64,000 nt of DNA from Trichodelitschia bisporula (lineage: Eukaryota; Ascomycota; Dothideomycetes; Phaeotrichales; Phaeotrichaceae). How positions within the stretch are numbered: the first letter of the stretch is position 1; every line of letters begins with the position of its first letter. Both the position numbers and the translations under genes were made by a program. Below are positions 1 to 13,900 of the stretch, in pieces. The notes below the pieces were generated by a model that made no database searches, had not been told where the DNA came from, and saw only the letters and a list, made by a program, of their open reading frames with translations. The stretch is from positions 941,933-1,005,932 of the forward strand of contig ML996692.1 of the NCBI GenBank assembly GCA_010356995.1, given 5' to 3'.

Positions 1-2218
1 TCCAATCGGAAGATAAAAAAGCACAGAAGAAGCAGAGCGGAGCGCGTAATGACGATGCAAGAAACATAAAATCAACATCGATCTTCCATACCTCCATGTC
101 CAAATGCCTCCTCATCGTCTCCATACTCTTTCGGTGCACAGCACCTTAACGGCGAAAGCGGCGAGTCCAGCCAGGAGCGCTTTGGGCCCGCAGGAGTGTT
201 CTGATTATTATATTCCATGGTTGCGATGGTTGCGATGGTTGCGATGGTTGCGATGGTGATGTTTGGGTGTGTCGTTCGTCTCAACAGTTCAGCCTTTCCA
301 TGCTCTTTCTTCCGATAACAAAAGCTGCAATGACGACGGTCTCTCCAGATTAAAGCTCAAGGGAAAATAGCGATTAGACGGCAGGACCAGCTTCCAGAGC
401 TCAGCAGGTTCGATAAAATACGTCAACTCGCCCCAGGCGGTCGGAATGCGCAAACGATTATCGCAAACGTGAGAGAGGTCGTGAAGTGGCAACCAACGAC
501 CAAAAAACACAGTCGAAGGAAGAACAAAAAAAGCGGAGAGAGAGGACGAGAGAGGACGAGAGAGGAAGAGATAGGAGAGAGGACGACAACTCCTCTTCGT
601 AGGGAAAACAGCTGCATACAAAGCGGGGCGGCAAACCCATCCATCGAAGACCAGAAACAGCCTCTCCCCTCCCCCCGCCGCCCAAAGGGCGTCGTCAACG
701 TCTCACGCCTAGCCCATTTCCCCACGCGCCCAATAGCGCGCCCCGACGGCGCCGCGAGCGCTTGGGGCCCGCAGATCCGGCCGCAGGCCAGTGCCGACCG
801 TCCACGCGGGCTCCGCTGGGAGGGAGTGTGGTCGGGAGGGGTACGGATGGACTGTTTGGTGGTGGAGAGGGCGCGAGAGGCGTGCCGGGCTTGACCCCGC
901 GCAGGGCTCGGCGTTAGAGGACTGGCCAGATACGCGCCGCCATTGGGCCCGGGGCCGCCGCGCTCAAACACACCCCGCCCACTGCTGGCATGCCAGGCAC
1001 GGAGAGGGATTGGGGATACGGATATGGGGTGCGTTGCTTGGGGGGTGTGGGTGTGGCTGCGACGGGAGTGATGCTGGAAAGAGTTGGGATGGGGAAGTTT
1101 GCGTCGTGGAGGAGAGAGAGATGTGGAGAAACAGCGAGAAGAGACGGAGGTTCGTGAGGGGGAAGGGACCGGCTCTTTGCGGGGGGGACGTCATGATCGT
1201 TCCCTTTGATAGCGATAGGCACTGCGGAGAGTTTGTGCCTGCATGACACCAGGCCCGATTGACGACGACCATCGCTGCGAGCTGCGAAATCGGCCAGACG
1301 CAGGCCGATGAATTGCAAATCGCGCACGCACTTTGCTGCACGTCGTCAATGGCCCCAAAGACAAGCCTCGTCAGTCCCCGCGCTACACTACTATCCTACC
1401 CAATTTACTCCATCTGATCTGACATGGCTCCTCTCAACCCGCGAGATACCTGCCGCCCACACGCTGGCTCGAACATGCCTCAGCCGCGCCATGTCATCGT
1501 CGACATGTCACCGTCGCATCGTGCAGCCGCTCCCATCGCTTCCGTCGAGCCGAAGGAAAGAGAAAAAAAGAGGCTGCATCGCCTGCCGACCGCGCAAGGC
1601 CGAGATGGCCATCTTCTGCACCTCATTGGCAGACCAGCCAAATACCGTACAACCCCCCCGGCCCATCTCACTCTCTCTCCAACACTCCCCCTTTCAATGA
1701 ACCACTCGGACCACGACAGTCATCCAGAAGCCGACGGACAAGCTCTCCTCTTGCAAGAAACAAAACAGCAATCTGCAGTTCTAGTCTTCTCTAACCCTTC
1801 TGTGCTCTCCTCTAAAACACATCTGACATTCTCTGCTACGGCCCGTCCCATCCCTGCTATCTCCCCCCGCATGTCGCAAGGCCTTGTGCCAGGCCACAGA
1901 GGCTTGGATACCGTAAATGCAGGTCTGGAGCATGCACCTACGCACAGACACACACCCACTGCTGCTCGTGCTCGCAAGGTGGAATTCAAATAGCTGCAAG
2001 GCTTCACATACTACCCGGTATTCCTACGCCAGAGCAGGGCTTCCGACGCCGCGCTATGCATGTACATGTACGGGACTGCACAAGGGATGCAGACCACAAA
2101 CCAAGGCCAAATGCCCAAGTAAACCAGCACAAGAAGTCCGAAAAGCCGTGACCAACAAGCCCCCTCTTGCATACCCGCTAGCACGCGAACCATAATCGAA
2201 GAAAAGTCCCGGTCAAAT
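1..2218. other. gene-poor left edge
   Basis: No protein family was recognised here. The stretch around 660-1000 is GC-rich. Several overlapping open frames exist, the longest with a true ATG being 1424-1993 on the plus strand, but they are rich in Pro, Arg, Ser and His and look like chance frames. The right part (about 1900-2218) is the 3' flank of the minus-strand membrane protein gene that ends at 2219. A gene continuing past the left edge cannot be excluded. Confidence 0.5.
217..257. repeat. 9-bp tandem repeat (ATGGTTGCG)
   Basis: Four full copies of ATGGTTGCG follow one another, with a partial fifth copy (ATGGT). The unit length is a multiple of three, so the array stays open in all frames; on the minus strand it would read Thr-Ile-Ala repeats. 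No gene can be assigned around it. Confidence 0.9.
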
Positions 2219-4489
2219 CTATTCCCTAGAACTAGAACCCCACGCATCCTGTTCATCGTGGAAGCTGCCGTACTTGGGCCGGCTAATGTTTTCGGCTTCC
2301 TCTTCGGCCTGTTCATCGTCCTCGCTGCCATCGTAATTTCTCTGTTGCCATTCCGAAGCCTCTTCGTTCTCGTGGCCGAAATCCTCACCTCCGGGCTGGT
2401 CCGGATCGCCCTCGGCGAAGGGCATGTCGAGGTTGTGGCGGTTCTCGGGGTCATGCGGCTGCCTTGGCTCGAGCTGCCCTGGCTCATAGCCCTCGCGCAC
2501 TACCTCCGCCTGCTCAGCTTCGGGATACGCACGCCTGCTTCCAGTCAGCCTTGTTACAAGGCACATCACACACACACAGGCAAGTACTCACACGTAGTGC
2601 TTCTGCTCTGCCTCGTTCCACGCCGGGCCGCCTTCCTTGCGCGCTCGTACCCGCTCCACCTGCTCGGCCTCGTGGTCCTCGACCATCAGATCAACGAGCT
2701 GGCTCCGGTCCGTCTTGGGGTCCGACTTCTTGGAGCTGGACGACGAATTTGACGACATGATTCTGCTCAGAAGAGGGCGCTGTGACTCGGATCTTGACTT
2801 GGATTTCGACCGCGAGGCTGAGGCTGATGCATCGCTAGAGCTATCCCGATGCTTGCCCTTGTCGGCAGATTCCTGGATGCTCTGGATGTGGCGCTTCCGT
2901 CGCTGCTTGTTTAACTTAGTAGGTTGGAGGACATGGCGGTTTGATGATCCGGTGACGATGGTGGGATCTCGGTACAGCACAGCTTCGCGGGAAGCCGTGT
3001 GGGCGGTAATGACGGGGTACTGTCGTTTGTCAGCAGAGTGTAGCGCCGAAACAAGCTCCCACGAACATTGTAGTCCCCAAACTCCAGCGCTCTAGCCGCA
3101 TCATAGAGTTGCTCATCCTCAGGATTGAGCGACGGGTCTTCGGTGTTCTCATCCGTAGCGCCGTAGCTCCTTGGAGGCGTGTGGCTGGCCCCAGGGCTCA
3201 TGGTCCGGGCCTGGCTAGACCCCAGCAACGGTGCCTTGTGATGTTGAGCCCGCGCTGGAATCCAGTATTTGCCCTTGCCACCCCGCTCATACCGCATCCC
3301 GGCCATCATTCGAGCTGTGCGCGCAGACGACTGCTCGTGGGCCAGGACGTTATCGTGCGCGTCGTAGTCACGGTACTCGTATTTCTTGCCGCCAAACGTC
3401 TCCCTTGTATCTTGAATCAAGTCCATCGGACCAAAGGCATCGCGCAATGCGTACTTCACCGGCATCCTAGCAGCCGATATGGTCACGTCCGCGTAGTCGT
3501 GCCAGGAAAAGGCATACCAGTGGGCGAGGGCGAAGGCAGGCATCTCGAAGCAGATGAGCGCGTCTTGAATGGAAGCCGCCAGGTTGTCTGGCGTGTATCC
3601 AGGCACATTATCAGGCAGAGCACCGAGCCAGACAAGGATGGAGAGCATGAAGCCTTGCCAGTACGAAGCAAAGATTATGCCCTTGATGCACAGGAACTTG
3701 GGCATCGGTCGGAACGGCTGAAGGTCCTGGAGCATACACACCCAGAACAGGGCTAGTGCATAAAGGCATACCGTGATGCTGATGTTGTAGATCAGGCCGC
3801 TCCAAAAGTATCCCGAGGACACGCCGATATATCCCTCTTGATACGTTCCTGTCGCCTTCATTATGATCGTAGCTATCGCCAGAATGGGCTTCACCCATGT
3901 GTACTGCAATATCCCACGCTTGATGGCCACGAAGGTATGAGGATCGGAGATGTCGACTTTGGGGAAGATGTAGTGCAGTGGCCACAGGTGCGAAACCGGA
4001 CGCCGACCGTACATGAGGATGATGAGCGCGCGCTCTCCTCCGATGAAGTTGATAAGGAGCTGGAAGAAGGTGTAGATGGTAAAGGCTTCGTACACATCGC
4101 GCAGTGGATCTATCCAGAAAGCGACCTTAAGGGATATGAGACTCGCCCACGATGCTGCCGCGAAGATGGGAACACTGAGCCGTCAGTAAAATACCAAAAT
4201 GCAGAACTTGTTCTCACATCAACAGTATGCGAATGACATATCTCTGGAGGAGGGGCTTCCGATAGTTCTTCCTACGCGCGGTCGTCAGACTCGGCCGTTA
4301 ATCAAGCCCACGGGGAACATACGATTGAAGCCATACTGAGCTAGGGGAGTAGATCAGTACTTGTAACTCGATATCCACAAAATATACGTACATGAAAGTG
4401 AGCAACGTCGCCGACAAAGCTGCGACTCCGGCCAGAATGACCACTATGCGACCAAGTCGCGAGCCTGTCCCCCCCCATTTCGACTCCAT
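2219..4489 (-). CDS. OSTA/TMEM184 (DUF300) family membrane protein
   Basis: Multi-pass membrane protein of the organic solute transporter alpha/TMEM184 family, about 673 aa, probably of the endomembrane system; its substrate in fungi is not established. Exons: 4489-4392, 4340-4323, 4271-4218, 4174-3067, 3019-2592 and 2534-2219. The lengths sum to 2022 nt, an exact codon multiple. The first helix lies near residues 13-33. Family signatures include KNYRKPLLQRYVIR, AFWIDPLRD, EAFTIYTFFQLL and GGERALI, followed by six more hydrophobic segments. The second half is a hydrophilic tail rich in Ser, Glu, Asp, Lys and Arg, presumably cytosolic and probably less conserved. Exon 2 is an 18-nt microexon restoring the conserved WLQ-S-KNYRKP run. 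It is divergent from CSF1 with 434 bp between the two start codons. The family call is firm; the ends of the C-terminal exons are slightly less certain. Confidence 0.88.
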
Positions 4490-4923
4490 CGCGAGAAGCT
4501 GTGAGGAGCTATGCAGCGGAGAAGCTGCCGATCGTCGAAAACCAACGACTAGGCCATTCTAGTCGCAATATCGGGCGAGAAAAAGCACGACGATGCGCAA
4601 TGGAAGCGGGGCGGATGAGGAGCTGCCTGGTCTCGTGTCTCGCCCAAACAAGTCTCGCTGCCTGTGAGCGATGACATGTGGTGGCCCGTGCTCCATGCAA
4701 GCATCCCATCCCCAGTCGCGCTTTTACGACTTCCACCTGGTCCGACTTCCATAATCACCATTCAGGAACTACGACCCGCCCTGCCATCTCAACTTGGTTG
4801 CAACTCACATTTTAGTTTGTCTCGTCGTCACTAGTTCCCGATACTATGCGCAGCTTTCTTCCACCTCCGCCCGACTCTCCACAATGAAACCAGATCCAAC
4901 CGAACCTCGGATAGTCAGCTTGC
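4490..4923. promoter_or_regulatory. shared promoter of the OSTA-like gene and CSF1
   Basis: This 434-bp stretch separates two divergent start codons (4489 minus, 4924 plus) and must hold both promoters. I see CT-rich runs on the plus strand just ahead of 4924 but no clear TATA box. No ORF in it looks conserved. Confidence 0.6.
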
Positions 4924-7900
4924 ATGGCGGGCGGCGACCTCATTGCGCAGCCGCTCAATGCGTCCAAGAGCTTCAATTGGGTTCTTCTGATTGAGCTTCT
5001 GGTCTGTGGCATATTGTAAGGGCTCTCCAGGAATTCTTCCGCCAACGATTAACTGTGCTAGGGGCGTCTTCTTCCTCGGATACTTTGACCGGCTCGTTTC
5101 CACCCTCATATCGTACGGCATACGTTTCTACACCTGGCGCAAATACCATGCCTTCATCGATATTCAATCACTTCAGCTGTCGCTGCTTGGGGGCCGAATC
5201 TTCTTCAAGGGCATACGCTACCATGCACACAACGAGACCATCCTCGTTCACACCGGCTACATAACCTGGAACTACTGGCTCCGGCATGTTCGGGATGCCA
5301 AAGTCTTTGAGCCCGGAGATCTAGGAGAAAAACAGGAACCAGACAGCTTGCTGCCCAGCAAGAATCAGGACGAAGAGGGAGGTCGCAAGCCGAAGAACCT
5401 ACCCTGCCGGATCAGCATCCACCTCGAGGGCGTTCAGGCCTTCCTCTACAACCGGAGCCCTGCTTACGATGCGGTGGTCAACCATATGACAGAGGCCAGT
5501 GAGGCAAAACACACTCCGCGCGCGAGTCAAGACCGTGTGCACTCCACCAGCTCCGAGCATGCAAGGCTCGCCGCGTCCGCGGTTGAGAGGATTGCCTCTG
5601 TGCTCAAATCATCCGTTTCCTCCATGCATAGCCGATCTCGGGATGGAATGGGAAGCCGTAGCGAGAAGCCCAAGGAGCGCGAACACGCGTACACGAAACC
5701 GACGCTACCCATGTTCCTCAAGTTGTTACCGATTCATATCAAGTGCGACAAGGCCGCAGCGGTTCTCGGCAACTATAACACTCGTTCCATCATCACCGCT
5801 ACTGTCGAGGGGGCTTCAGGGACAATTGATGCGGGAAAAGCTGGCCTGTTAGACTTGTACAAGCAACTCTTCGAGTTTGAATTTCGTCATCCCGTCGTCC
5901 AGATGCGGACGAATCCCGACTTCAAGGAACCGCAGCTTGCAACTGCCTTGCGGCTGAAGGACAATGGTCCCACCCCTAAGCAGCAGACCAAGCGTAGTCC
6001 GGGTTGGAGTTCGCTGCTCAATTTGCGCCGCCGCTTCAATGCGTCGGTCGAATCCATCAAGGCGTCGCCAGATGGTAGTGGAACCAGCTCCCACCGGATG
6101 GCAAATCTTCCCGGACAGGAACGCTGGCAAGGCCTGAGCAGGTATATGGATTCCAGCCTCTACAGCGAGCATGATGAGTGGGATCCCGTCGAGTACGGCC
6201 GGTCCTCGACGATCATCGACTGTCCCAAGATTGGAATGACCTTCTACTGGGACGTCCCAGGTGTTGTACCACCTTTCGAGCCCATAGGTGCAACTGTCGA
6301 CGCGGTCAATGGCTCCGCGCCTCCGGAGTATGGTCTGGATCTGCGAATCCACGGAGGTACGGTCACTTATGGACCTTGGGCTGACCGGCAACGTGTCAAT
6401 TTCCAGGCAATATTCTTTCCCGCCATTTGGGCTGACGCGATCCCCGGCAAGGTGCTTACTCCTGGCGAAACTCGTGTGTCTACCGTCTTCAAGATATTTA
6501 TAAGTGTAGAGGAAGAGCTGGTGCTACGCGTTCCTGTTCGAGAGTCTTCCAAAGACTGGAAGTGGAAAGGCAAGGCCGAGACGGTAGTCGGCAACCAAAA
6601 CGGCAATGCCCAGGCAAAAGACAAGAGCAAAAGCAAGAGAAGGACCTTTTGGCGCACACGAGATAAAGGCCCTGTTGGTGCCAACGTCCGCCCCTTTGCA
6701 TGGCTGGACGTTAAGATCGGCGCAGACTCGACAGTCACTTATGTCATGGATATGATTGCTCGCAGCAGTGGCTATCAGAACGCCGTTAGCGCGGATGTCC
6801 GTAAGATGGAGATCTTGACGAGCGTAAACCATGGCCTACTTTGGCGGTCTGGTCCTCTCACTGTAGACTGCGATCTGTCGGCCCCGCTTGCCTGGAATGG
6901 ATTGCGGGAGTGGAAGTTCAACATCTGCAATGACGACCTGCAGCTGTTCATCCTGCGAGACCACCTCTTCTTGTTGACGGATGTAATCACAGACTGGACC
7001 TCTGGGCCCCCACCAGAATACGCCACCTTTGTGCCGTTTCGATACTCCCTCAATGTTCGCTTTCGCAACTTCAAGCTCTTTCTCAACACAAATGACTCGA
7101 ACATCATCAACGATCCGTCATCGCTGGAAGACAACCAGTTTATCATTCTGTATGGCCGAGATCTACATGCGGATTTGACGATTCCTTTGGACAAGTTTCG
7201 GCCTGTGCGTAACGAAATTTCCTTTGACATCGTCGGTCTCGACCTGGGGTTGGAGCTGGCGTTAAATTCAAGGAATACCGCTACAGTTTTTGTTGACACT
7301 AAGACCATCGCCGAGTTGGCCAGAGTCACATTCAAAGGCAGCCACGCGTATTTCTCACGAACATCTCACGATCTCACCGACCGCCTCACCTTCATCATTG
7401 CCAGCGATCAGCTGAAGATCAACGCTTACGGCTTCGCTGTCTCCAGGCTTATCAAGCTGAAAGACAACTACTTTGGCGATGACTTGCACTTCAAGACTCT
7501 GGAAGAATTTCAAGAACTGGTGGCGGGCAAAAGTCAGACTGCTGAATCGGATGCAATTGCTCAGAAGTCAAATCGTTCCAATGATCTCGACATCATCATG
7601 TGCGTAACTACCACCAACATATCCGCGCTCCTTCCAGCCAATCTGTACTCTGTCGACCAGGGCATCGTTGTCAACATCCCGTATGCCTCAGGTGACTTGC
7701 GATTGACAAATTATTACATGGACCTTCAGGTTGACTTCAGCCCGCTTAATGTATCTCACCGTGCTCTCAAAGGAACCAGCACAACCACAACTGGTACAGA
7801 GATATTTATCGACAGTGCAAGTCTCAACGGGCATCGTGTTTTCGGCCTGCCCCCAACTGAGCCGACTTACGTTTGTACCTGGAATGTGGCCGTCGGCCCT

Positions 7901-10900
7901 GTCTCGGGCGAGTGTTCTGACAAGTTCCTTGAGACGTTGGCACGCTCCCTTCAGTGCCTCACGTTTTCTATCGACGACGATGAGAACTCGGTCAGTTTGG
8001 TTGAACCGCTTATCATTCATGACATTACCTTCTTGCAGGTCCGGACGCAGGAGGCCAAGGTCTGGCTTCACGTGAAAGACTACGCCTTCCTTGTCAGCTT
8101 GGGCCCGGCATCCGTGGATTTCAACGACTGGGCCGAATCCATGTTTTCAATGCGCTTGAACCTGCTGGTTCCCGATCTGGCTGTGGCTTGCGTCGACGCC
8201 AAATCTGCCATTGGCCGCAAGGCAAAGGACTATGCAGGCCCGGCCAACACCTTCGCGTGTCTACAGACCACGGTTTCGGTGAGCGTTTTGCATCGAAAAT
8301 TTCACTTTAGCGACGAGCGGAAGAAGCAGCAAGCGCACCTCCTCGAGCAGGATTCTCGCACCCGCCGTGCCCCGTTTCTGCTGGCGCAAGAAATGACTCC
8401 CAGCGTCCTCCAAACCCTGGCTGCAGAGGCTGATCCACCTGCAATGATATTCCCCCCTATTCCGGCACCCGAATTTGACGAGTCACCATACGGAAGTACG
8501 CTCTCTAGCTCCGCCAATTCACTCTATGAAGCCGAGCATAGTCTACAATCACAGCCGTCTGACGTAGCGTTCACCGATGTCAGCCGAAGTTGGAAAAGCC
8601 TTCGACCCAAAAGCTCACATGCTTCGCTGGCATCTTCCATTCGACGTTCCACGCATGCTTCAAGGCACACCGGCCCTCGACCCTCCCTCTCGCATGCGGA
8701 ACGCTCACAGCGCAATTCTTACCATAGTTACCAAACTCAAGCTGGCGGAGAACGGCACGCCATACCCTCGGTTAAAGGTTCCTTAGCCGTTCCATGCTTT
8801 CCGCTCCTGAACGTGAGTCCGGACTTTCACGACTTGCCACATTTCGAAAAGGACGCCGAGAACTCTATGCATCTTGACCGGCGGTATGATGCTGCTCGCG
8901 AGGGGTTCGACGAAGACTTGTCTCACACCACGTTTATAATCACCGCTGAGCCTGGAGTCCGGGGGTACTGCAAGCCGGAAGCTGTCATGGCAATAGCAAG
9001 CCTGATGGATTTACTTCAACAAAGGGATCCAGAGGACCTTCTGGATGCTTTTCAGCTGTCTGTCATGACTCAGATTTTGGACATAGAAAAGAAGAAGAAG
9101 GGGGCGGGGAGGTCTTTAGAACTGGCAGTCCGCGTACCATCGATCCTCTTCCGTTTCATCAGTCCGTTTGACTCCCCAGCTCATGAATCCCGACCCGCAG
9201 TCGATCGATACGACTTGAGTGTCCGTCATCTGACAATCGCCGCACGATCGAAGGTCTACCCGGCGGCCAAAGAAATGCCCGATCGGAATACCCTTCATTG
9301 TACAGTGGGATCCGTCACAGTCTCTGCTCGCGAGAACCCGATTGGCCTTGATACTGAAGATCTCGCTTTACGCGCGCAAATTCAACAGCTGACCTTTTGG
9401 GCATTTTCTTCCGAACAAAATGAGGCCAACCTCTCCTTCCACACTCTCGAGTTTGCTACCGCCGGTAAAGAGATCGGATACATCGCTGCGCTCATTCACC
9501 GCACAACCCTGATGGGGAACCGGTTTGCTGCTACCTTTGTTCGCCTGCTGGCTGAAAGCAAGTCTCGTATGGCATATTTGGCATATGAGCTCAGCTTGAA
9601 AAGTGACAGTATTGTCGACCCTCCTTTTCTCACAAAGCCGTCTCATGCTATCCGCGTCGCACCACACCATCTCCGCAACCATGACTCTTGGAAGATAGTC
9701 CACCGCTTCCGCATCATCTACCAGAAAATGGACGAGAACTCTAGGCAGCGACTGAAGAACGCCTTGTTTCAAGGGTCAGCGGTGTGCCCGGATGACTATC
9801 TCGGCGCTGTGCTCAAGAAGTGGGAACGCTGGCGCGTGGAAGATTTGGCACACGTCAAGAAGAGCCTGGCAATGCGATACCTTTTTGGTCCGCACCTTGG
9901 AAGCGAAGATGCCTTTACGATGAAGCCAGCTTTGCCGCTGGTTTTCCATGTCAGAGCCCACGTTATCAGATTGCTGGTTGACCCTGGGCCCCATCAAACT
10001 GAGGTTGCACTTAACACAGTGGTCGCTGGCCTGAGTATCAAGCCTCCAGTCTTACCGGAGGGCTTGAGGCTGGTCCAACTGGACGGCTCTCACCCTACAG
10101 AAGATGTTTTGCTCCAAGCATCTATGCAATCGTTTACGGTCAGTGTCGACTGGGAGATTACCGCACTTATCCGGAACGTCGTTCATTTGTTCCAACGTGA
10201 GAGCATACAGCCAATTACTCCTCCGACGTGCCCAGCACCACCTCAGCTGCAACCCGAACGAGCTACGTGGCGGTCCATTCAAGTTGTCCTGGCTATTGAT
10301 GCGGTAGTGTGGAAAATTGGGTTGATCAACATCCGAGGCGATGTGACCTGCGAGTCGTGGCGCCTGTCCCTGCTGATGCTGGATAAATCCGCCACCAAGG
10401 AAGGTCTGAGGATGAGCGCTCTGATTCATGCTGCAAATGCCCATGCCAATGTGTTTGCACACTCTCGCCTTTTACTAGAGGGGACGGCCGGGGCTCCCAA
10501 TCTCTATATTTCCCGCGAAGCTCAAGTCCCTTCCACCTCAATGGAAGACAAGTGGCGCATAACGGGAAGCAACAAGCTGATGACCATCAAGGTTCGAGAG
10601 GAGATTCTAGGTGTCCTCGAAGTAGCGGATAAGGTGCTGCGCGATGAAGTGGCATATTTTAAGGAGAGGTTCACTTCTCTCACTGCCGGCAAATTCCCAC
10701 AGACCCCGGAGGTTGGAATCACTGAGCAAAGGTTGCCAAAGGTTACGGTTGCCCTGCTGATGGACACATACCGGTTCGACGTTGCACTCCTTCAATCTCT
10801 CACCTACACCCTCGCTGGGAAGCTTGGCCGGATTTCCGTGTCCCCGGCACTTCATCGACTGCTCTCCATGGAACTAAATTTTGACGTCGATGAGCATACC

Positions 10901-13900
10901 CACGGCCTCTGGAGCCACAGTCAAGAAGGCAATGACGTCATATCGACATTCAAGCTGCCTCCTGTCAACGGTCAGATCAAAGTCTACGAAACCAAAGAGC
11001 GTTTGGATCTTTTGGTTACCATGATTGTAGAGACTGTCGTACTTGATGCGACACCCCTCCACGCACTCATGAGCACTTTCAGCCGGCCAGAGGTCTCCAG
11101 GACCTTCGGCGCCATTCAAGCCGATATTGCTGCCCTTCGGCGACGTTTCAAGCTCATATTTCCCGAGTCCCCTCCACGCACGCCCGCTACCGAGGTGGTG
11201 CTGTCCCGTTCTGTCACATACAACGTGGCTCTAACACTTGCGGGAATCAGCGTCAGAGCCGATGCCCCAGCAAAACATCCCGGTGCCGGCATCGCAAGCC
11301 TATCTCTGGGACTTAAGCGTGTGAAGCTCCGCGCTTTCAATGCCTCCAACGGTGGGAGTATCATCCTTCCACTTCCTGAAATCCATGCGCAGCTACAGGA
11401 GTTCTTTGTTGCGCTCTCCATTGCCAACAAGCTTGGTTCGCGCCCTTGTGGAAATATTAGACTTTCTGCCTCGGTGCATTGCACGATACGCAAGTCTCGG
11501 CGGAAAGAGCCGAAGCGAAACTACCGCATACGCGTTGATGGAGTTGAGATCAATGCTTTCGCCGAAACTGCGTCAGCAGTTGTGGACGTGCTCAACCACC
11601 TTCAAGACAGGATCAGAGATTTAGACCTTTCGCGGGAGAAGAAGTATTTGCAACGACTACGCGCTCCGACGCGAAAATCTTCGGCACATCTCATGGATGC
11701 TTCCGTGTATTCGGAAAGCAGCATGACTTCCAGTGGCCTTTTCAACTCGGCGTTCGCCGTTTCAATCTACGGAGTCCAGGTCAGCTGGATAGTGGGAGCC
11801 TCCGTTCCGGCATTCCCTGGCTACGAGAACGAAGATCTGGTCTTGTCCATAAAGATGATTGATTTGTCGACGAAGTCAGAGCATTCTTCAACACTAGCGA
11901 TTGAGGCTTTGCAGCTCCAGATGGTACCTGGTTCTCAGGACAAGAAGCGCCGATCAGTCAATTCAGCCCTCCTTCCCGAGGTGGTCTTTAATGTTGGCTA
12001 TGTCTCAACCGATAATGAGCGGAAGATGTCATTCCACGCCGCCGGGAAATCACTGGACCTTTTAGTGGACTCCAAGTTCATGGTACCAGCGAATTCGCTA
12101 CAGCGTTCCATCGGCCTTGCCGTCGATAAATTCCGCGATGCCACAGCCTCCTGGCAGATGACTCCAACTGCTACCGGAGCCCAGCGCAAGAACCCCTTTG
12201 GTGACAAGCGGTTGTCTTCTTTGCGCGTTGACGCCGATTTTGCCGGTGCTGTTGTCAGTCTTCGAAGTCGAGCGCGGAGCGAGCGTTTGGGCCCGAGCTC
12301 GCCCCTTTCCGGTGTCGAGCCTCATCAGGGACGATATGGCCAGTTTACAGGCGAAGGGGCAGCGTCAGGTGCCACCTTGAAATCTCCGGGCATTGCCATC
12401 AAGGTCGAGTACAGCGACACTGGTGTGGATCCGTCTCTCAGCGTCGAGGTGCGGGTGAGCGGATCATCGAATACGCTTACCCCGACAGTGGTGCCGATAA
12501 TCATGGAAATCTCGGACAGCATCAAGACTGTTGTAGGCGATGCTGAGAGCCCGACTGAAAATTCTGACAAAAAGATGACCCAAAGCTCTCTTCTTGATGA
12601 GAACCTTCTAACAGCGGATCCGAGCACCTTGCTGGGGAAAACGCGCTTTAACCTGGGCCTTCGTATCTGCAAACAGGAGTTCAGCCTCAGCTGTCAACCT
12701 ATAGCTCGCGTTGCTGCCTCGGCAAAATTTGAGGACATCTACGTCACTGCGAACAGCGTCACCTCGCACGACAACGATGCCTTCTTTTCAGTATCGGCGG
12801 CATTCCAGGGGCTCGAGGCTGAAGTCAAGCATGTGTATTCTCGAGAGCCAACATTTAGCTTCAACGTCCCGAAGATTGCTTTATCGATCATGAACAGCAA
12901 GCATCTTAGCGGCACAGCTGGAATTTCCGCGATTCTCAAGCTTTATCCAATGCATACAAGAATCAATGCTCGACAACTTCACGACTTTCTCCTTTTCCGC
13001 GAGATTTGGATTCCTCCCGAAATTCGCAAAGCTACTCCCTCATCGCCGACAACGAATCCTGCTTTGCCCCAGGACTATCTTGTTCAGCGCTACCAACAAG
13101 TTGCGACCGCGACGGCATTCCCTTGGAACGCTACGGTCGCTATCGAGAGCATTGCGGTAGAGCTGGAATTGGGACAAGCCCTAGGGAAGTCAAGCCTTTT
13201 GATCAACGACATGTGGGCATCATCTAGGAAGGATTCAAACTGGGAACAGAACCTCTGCGTCGGAATAGGGAGCATCGCTGTCACCAGCGAGGGTCGGATG
13301 AGTGGCTTTGTCGAGCTCGACAACTTCAAGGTCCGAACCTCGATCTCCTGGCCGGAGGTTGAGGGCGGCCATCACCAAACTCCAGCCATCGAGGCCTCCG
13401 TCGGATTCGACAAGCTGAGCATGAAAGCTGCATTCGACTACCAGGCATTTGCGATTGCAGATGTTGCTTCCTTCGCATTCCTCATGTACAATGTTCGAGC
13501 CGACAGAGAAGGCACCAAGGACCGGCTAGTTGCGATTCTGGACGGAGATATGGTTCACGCCTACTGCACTGCGTCGGGTGCTGCTCAAGGTCTTGCTCTA
13601 TACCAGGCATTTGAGCGGTTAGTTCAAGAAAACCAAACTGCGTACACCCAGTCCCTTAGAGACATTGAGAAGTATCTGCGACGGCAATCGGTGCTGGTCC
13701 CCTCGCATTTTGGGCCGATAGTGAACCCCGAGGCCAAGAAAGAGACAGACGACTTGAAGACACCGATATCCCTCTACACGGACGTCGTGGTTACGTTGAA
13801 ATCAATCGACATTGGAGTCTTTCCAAGCGCCTTCTACGACACACAGGTCTTCCTCGTCGACGCATCAGACGTCCAAGCCCGCTTCGCCGTCGCGCTAGAA

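Noticed and set aside
1424-1993. 189-codon plus ORF with a true ATG near the left edge
   Set aside because: Low-complexity composition rich in His, Pro, Arg and Ser, no domain, overlapped by other frames of similar length; chance ORF in GC-rich DNA is more likely.
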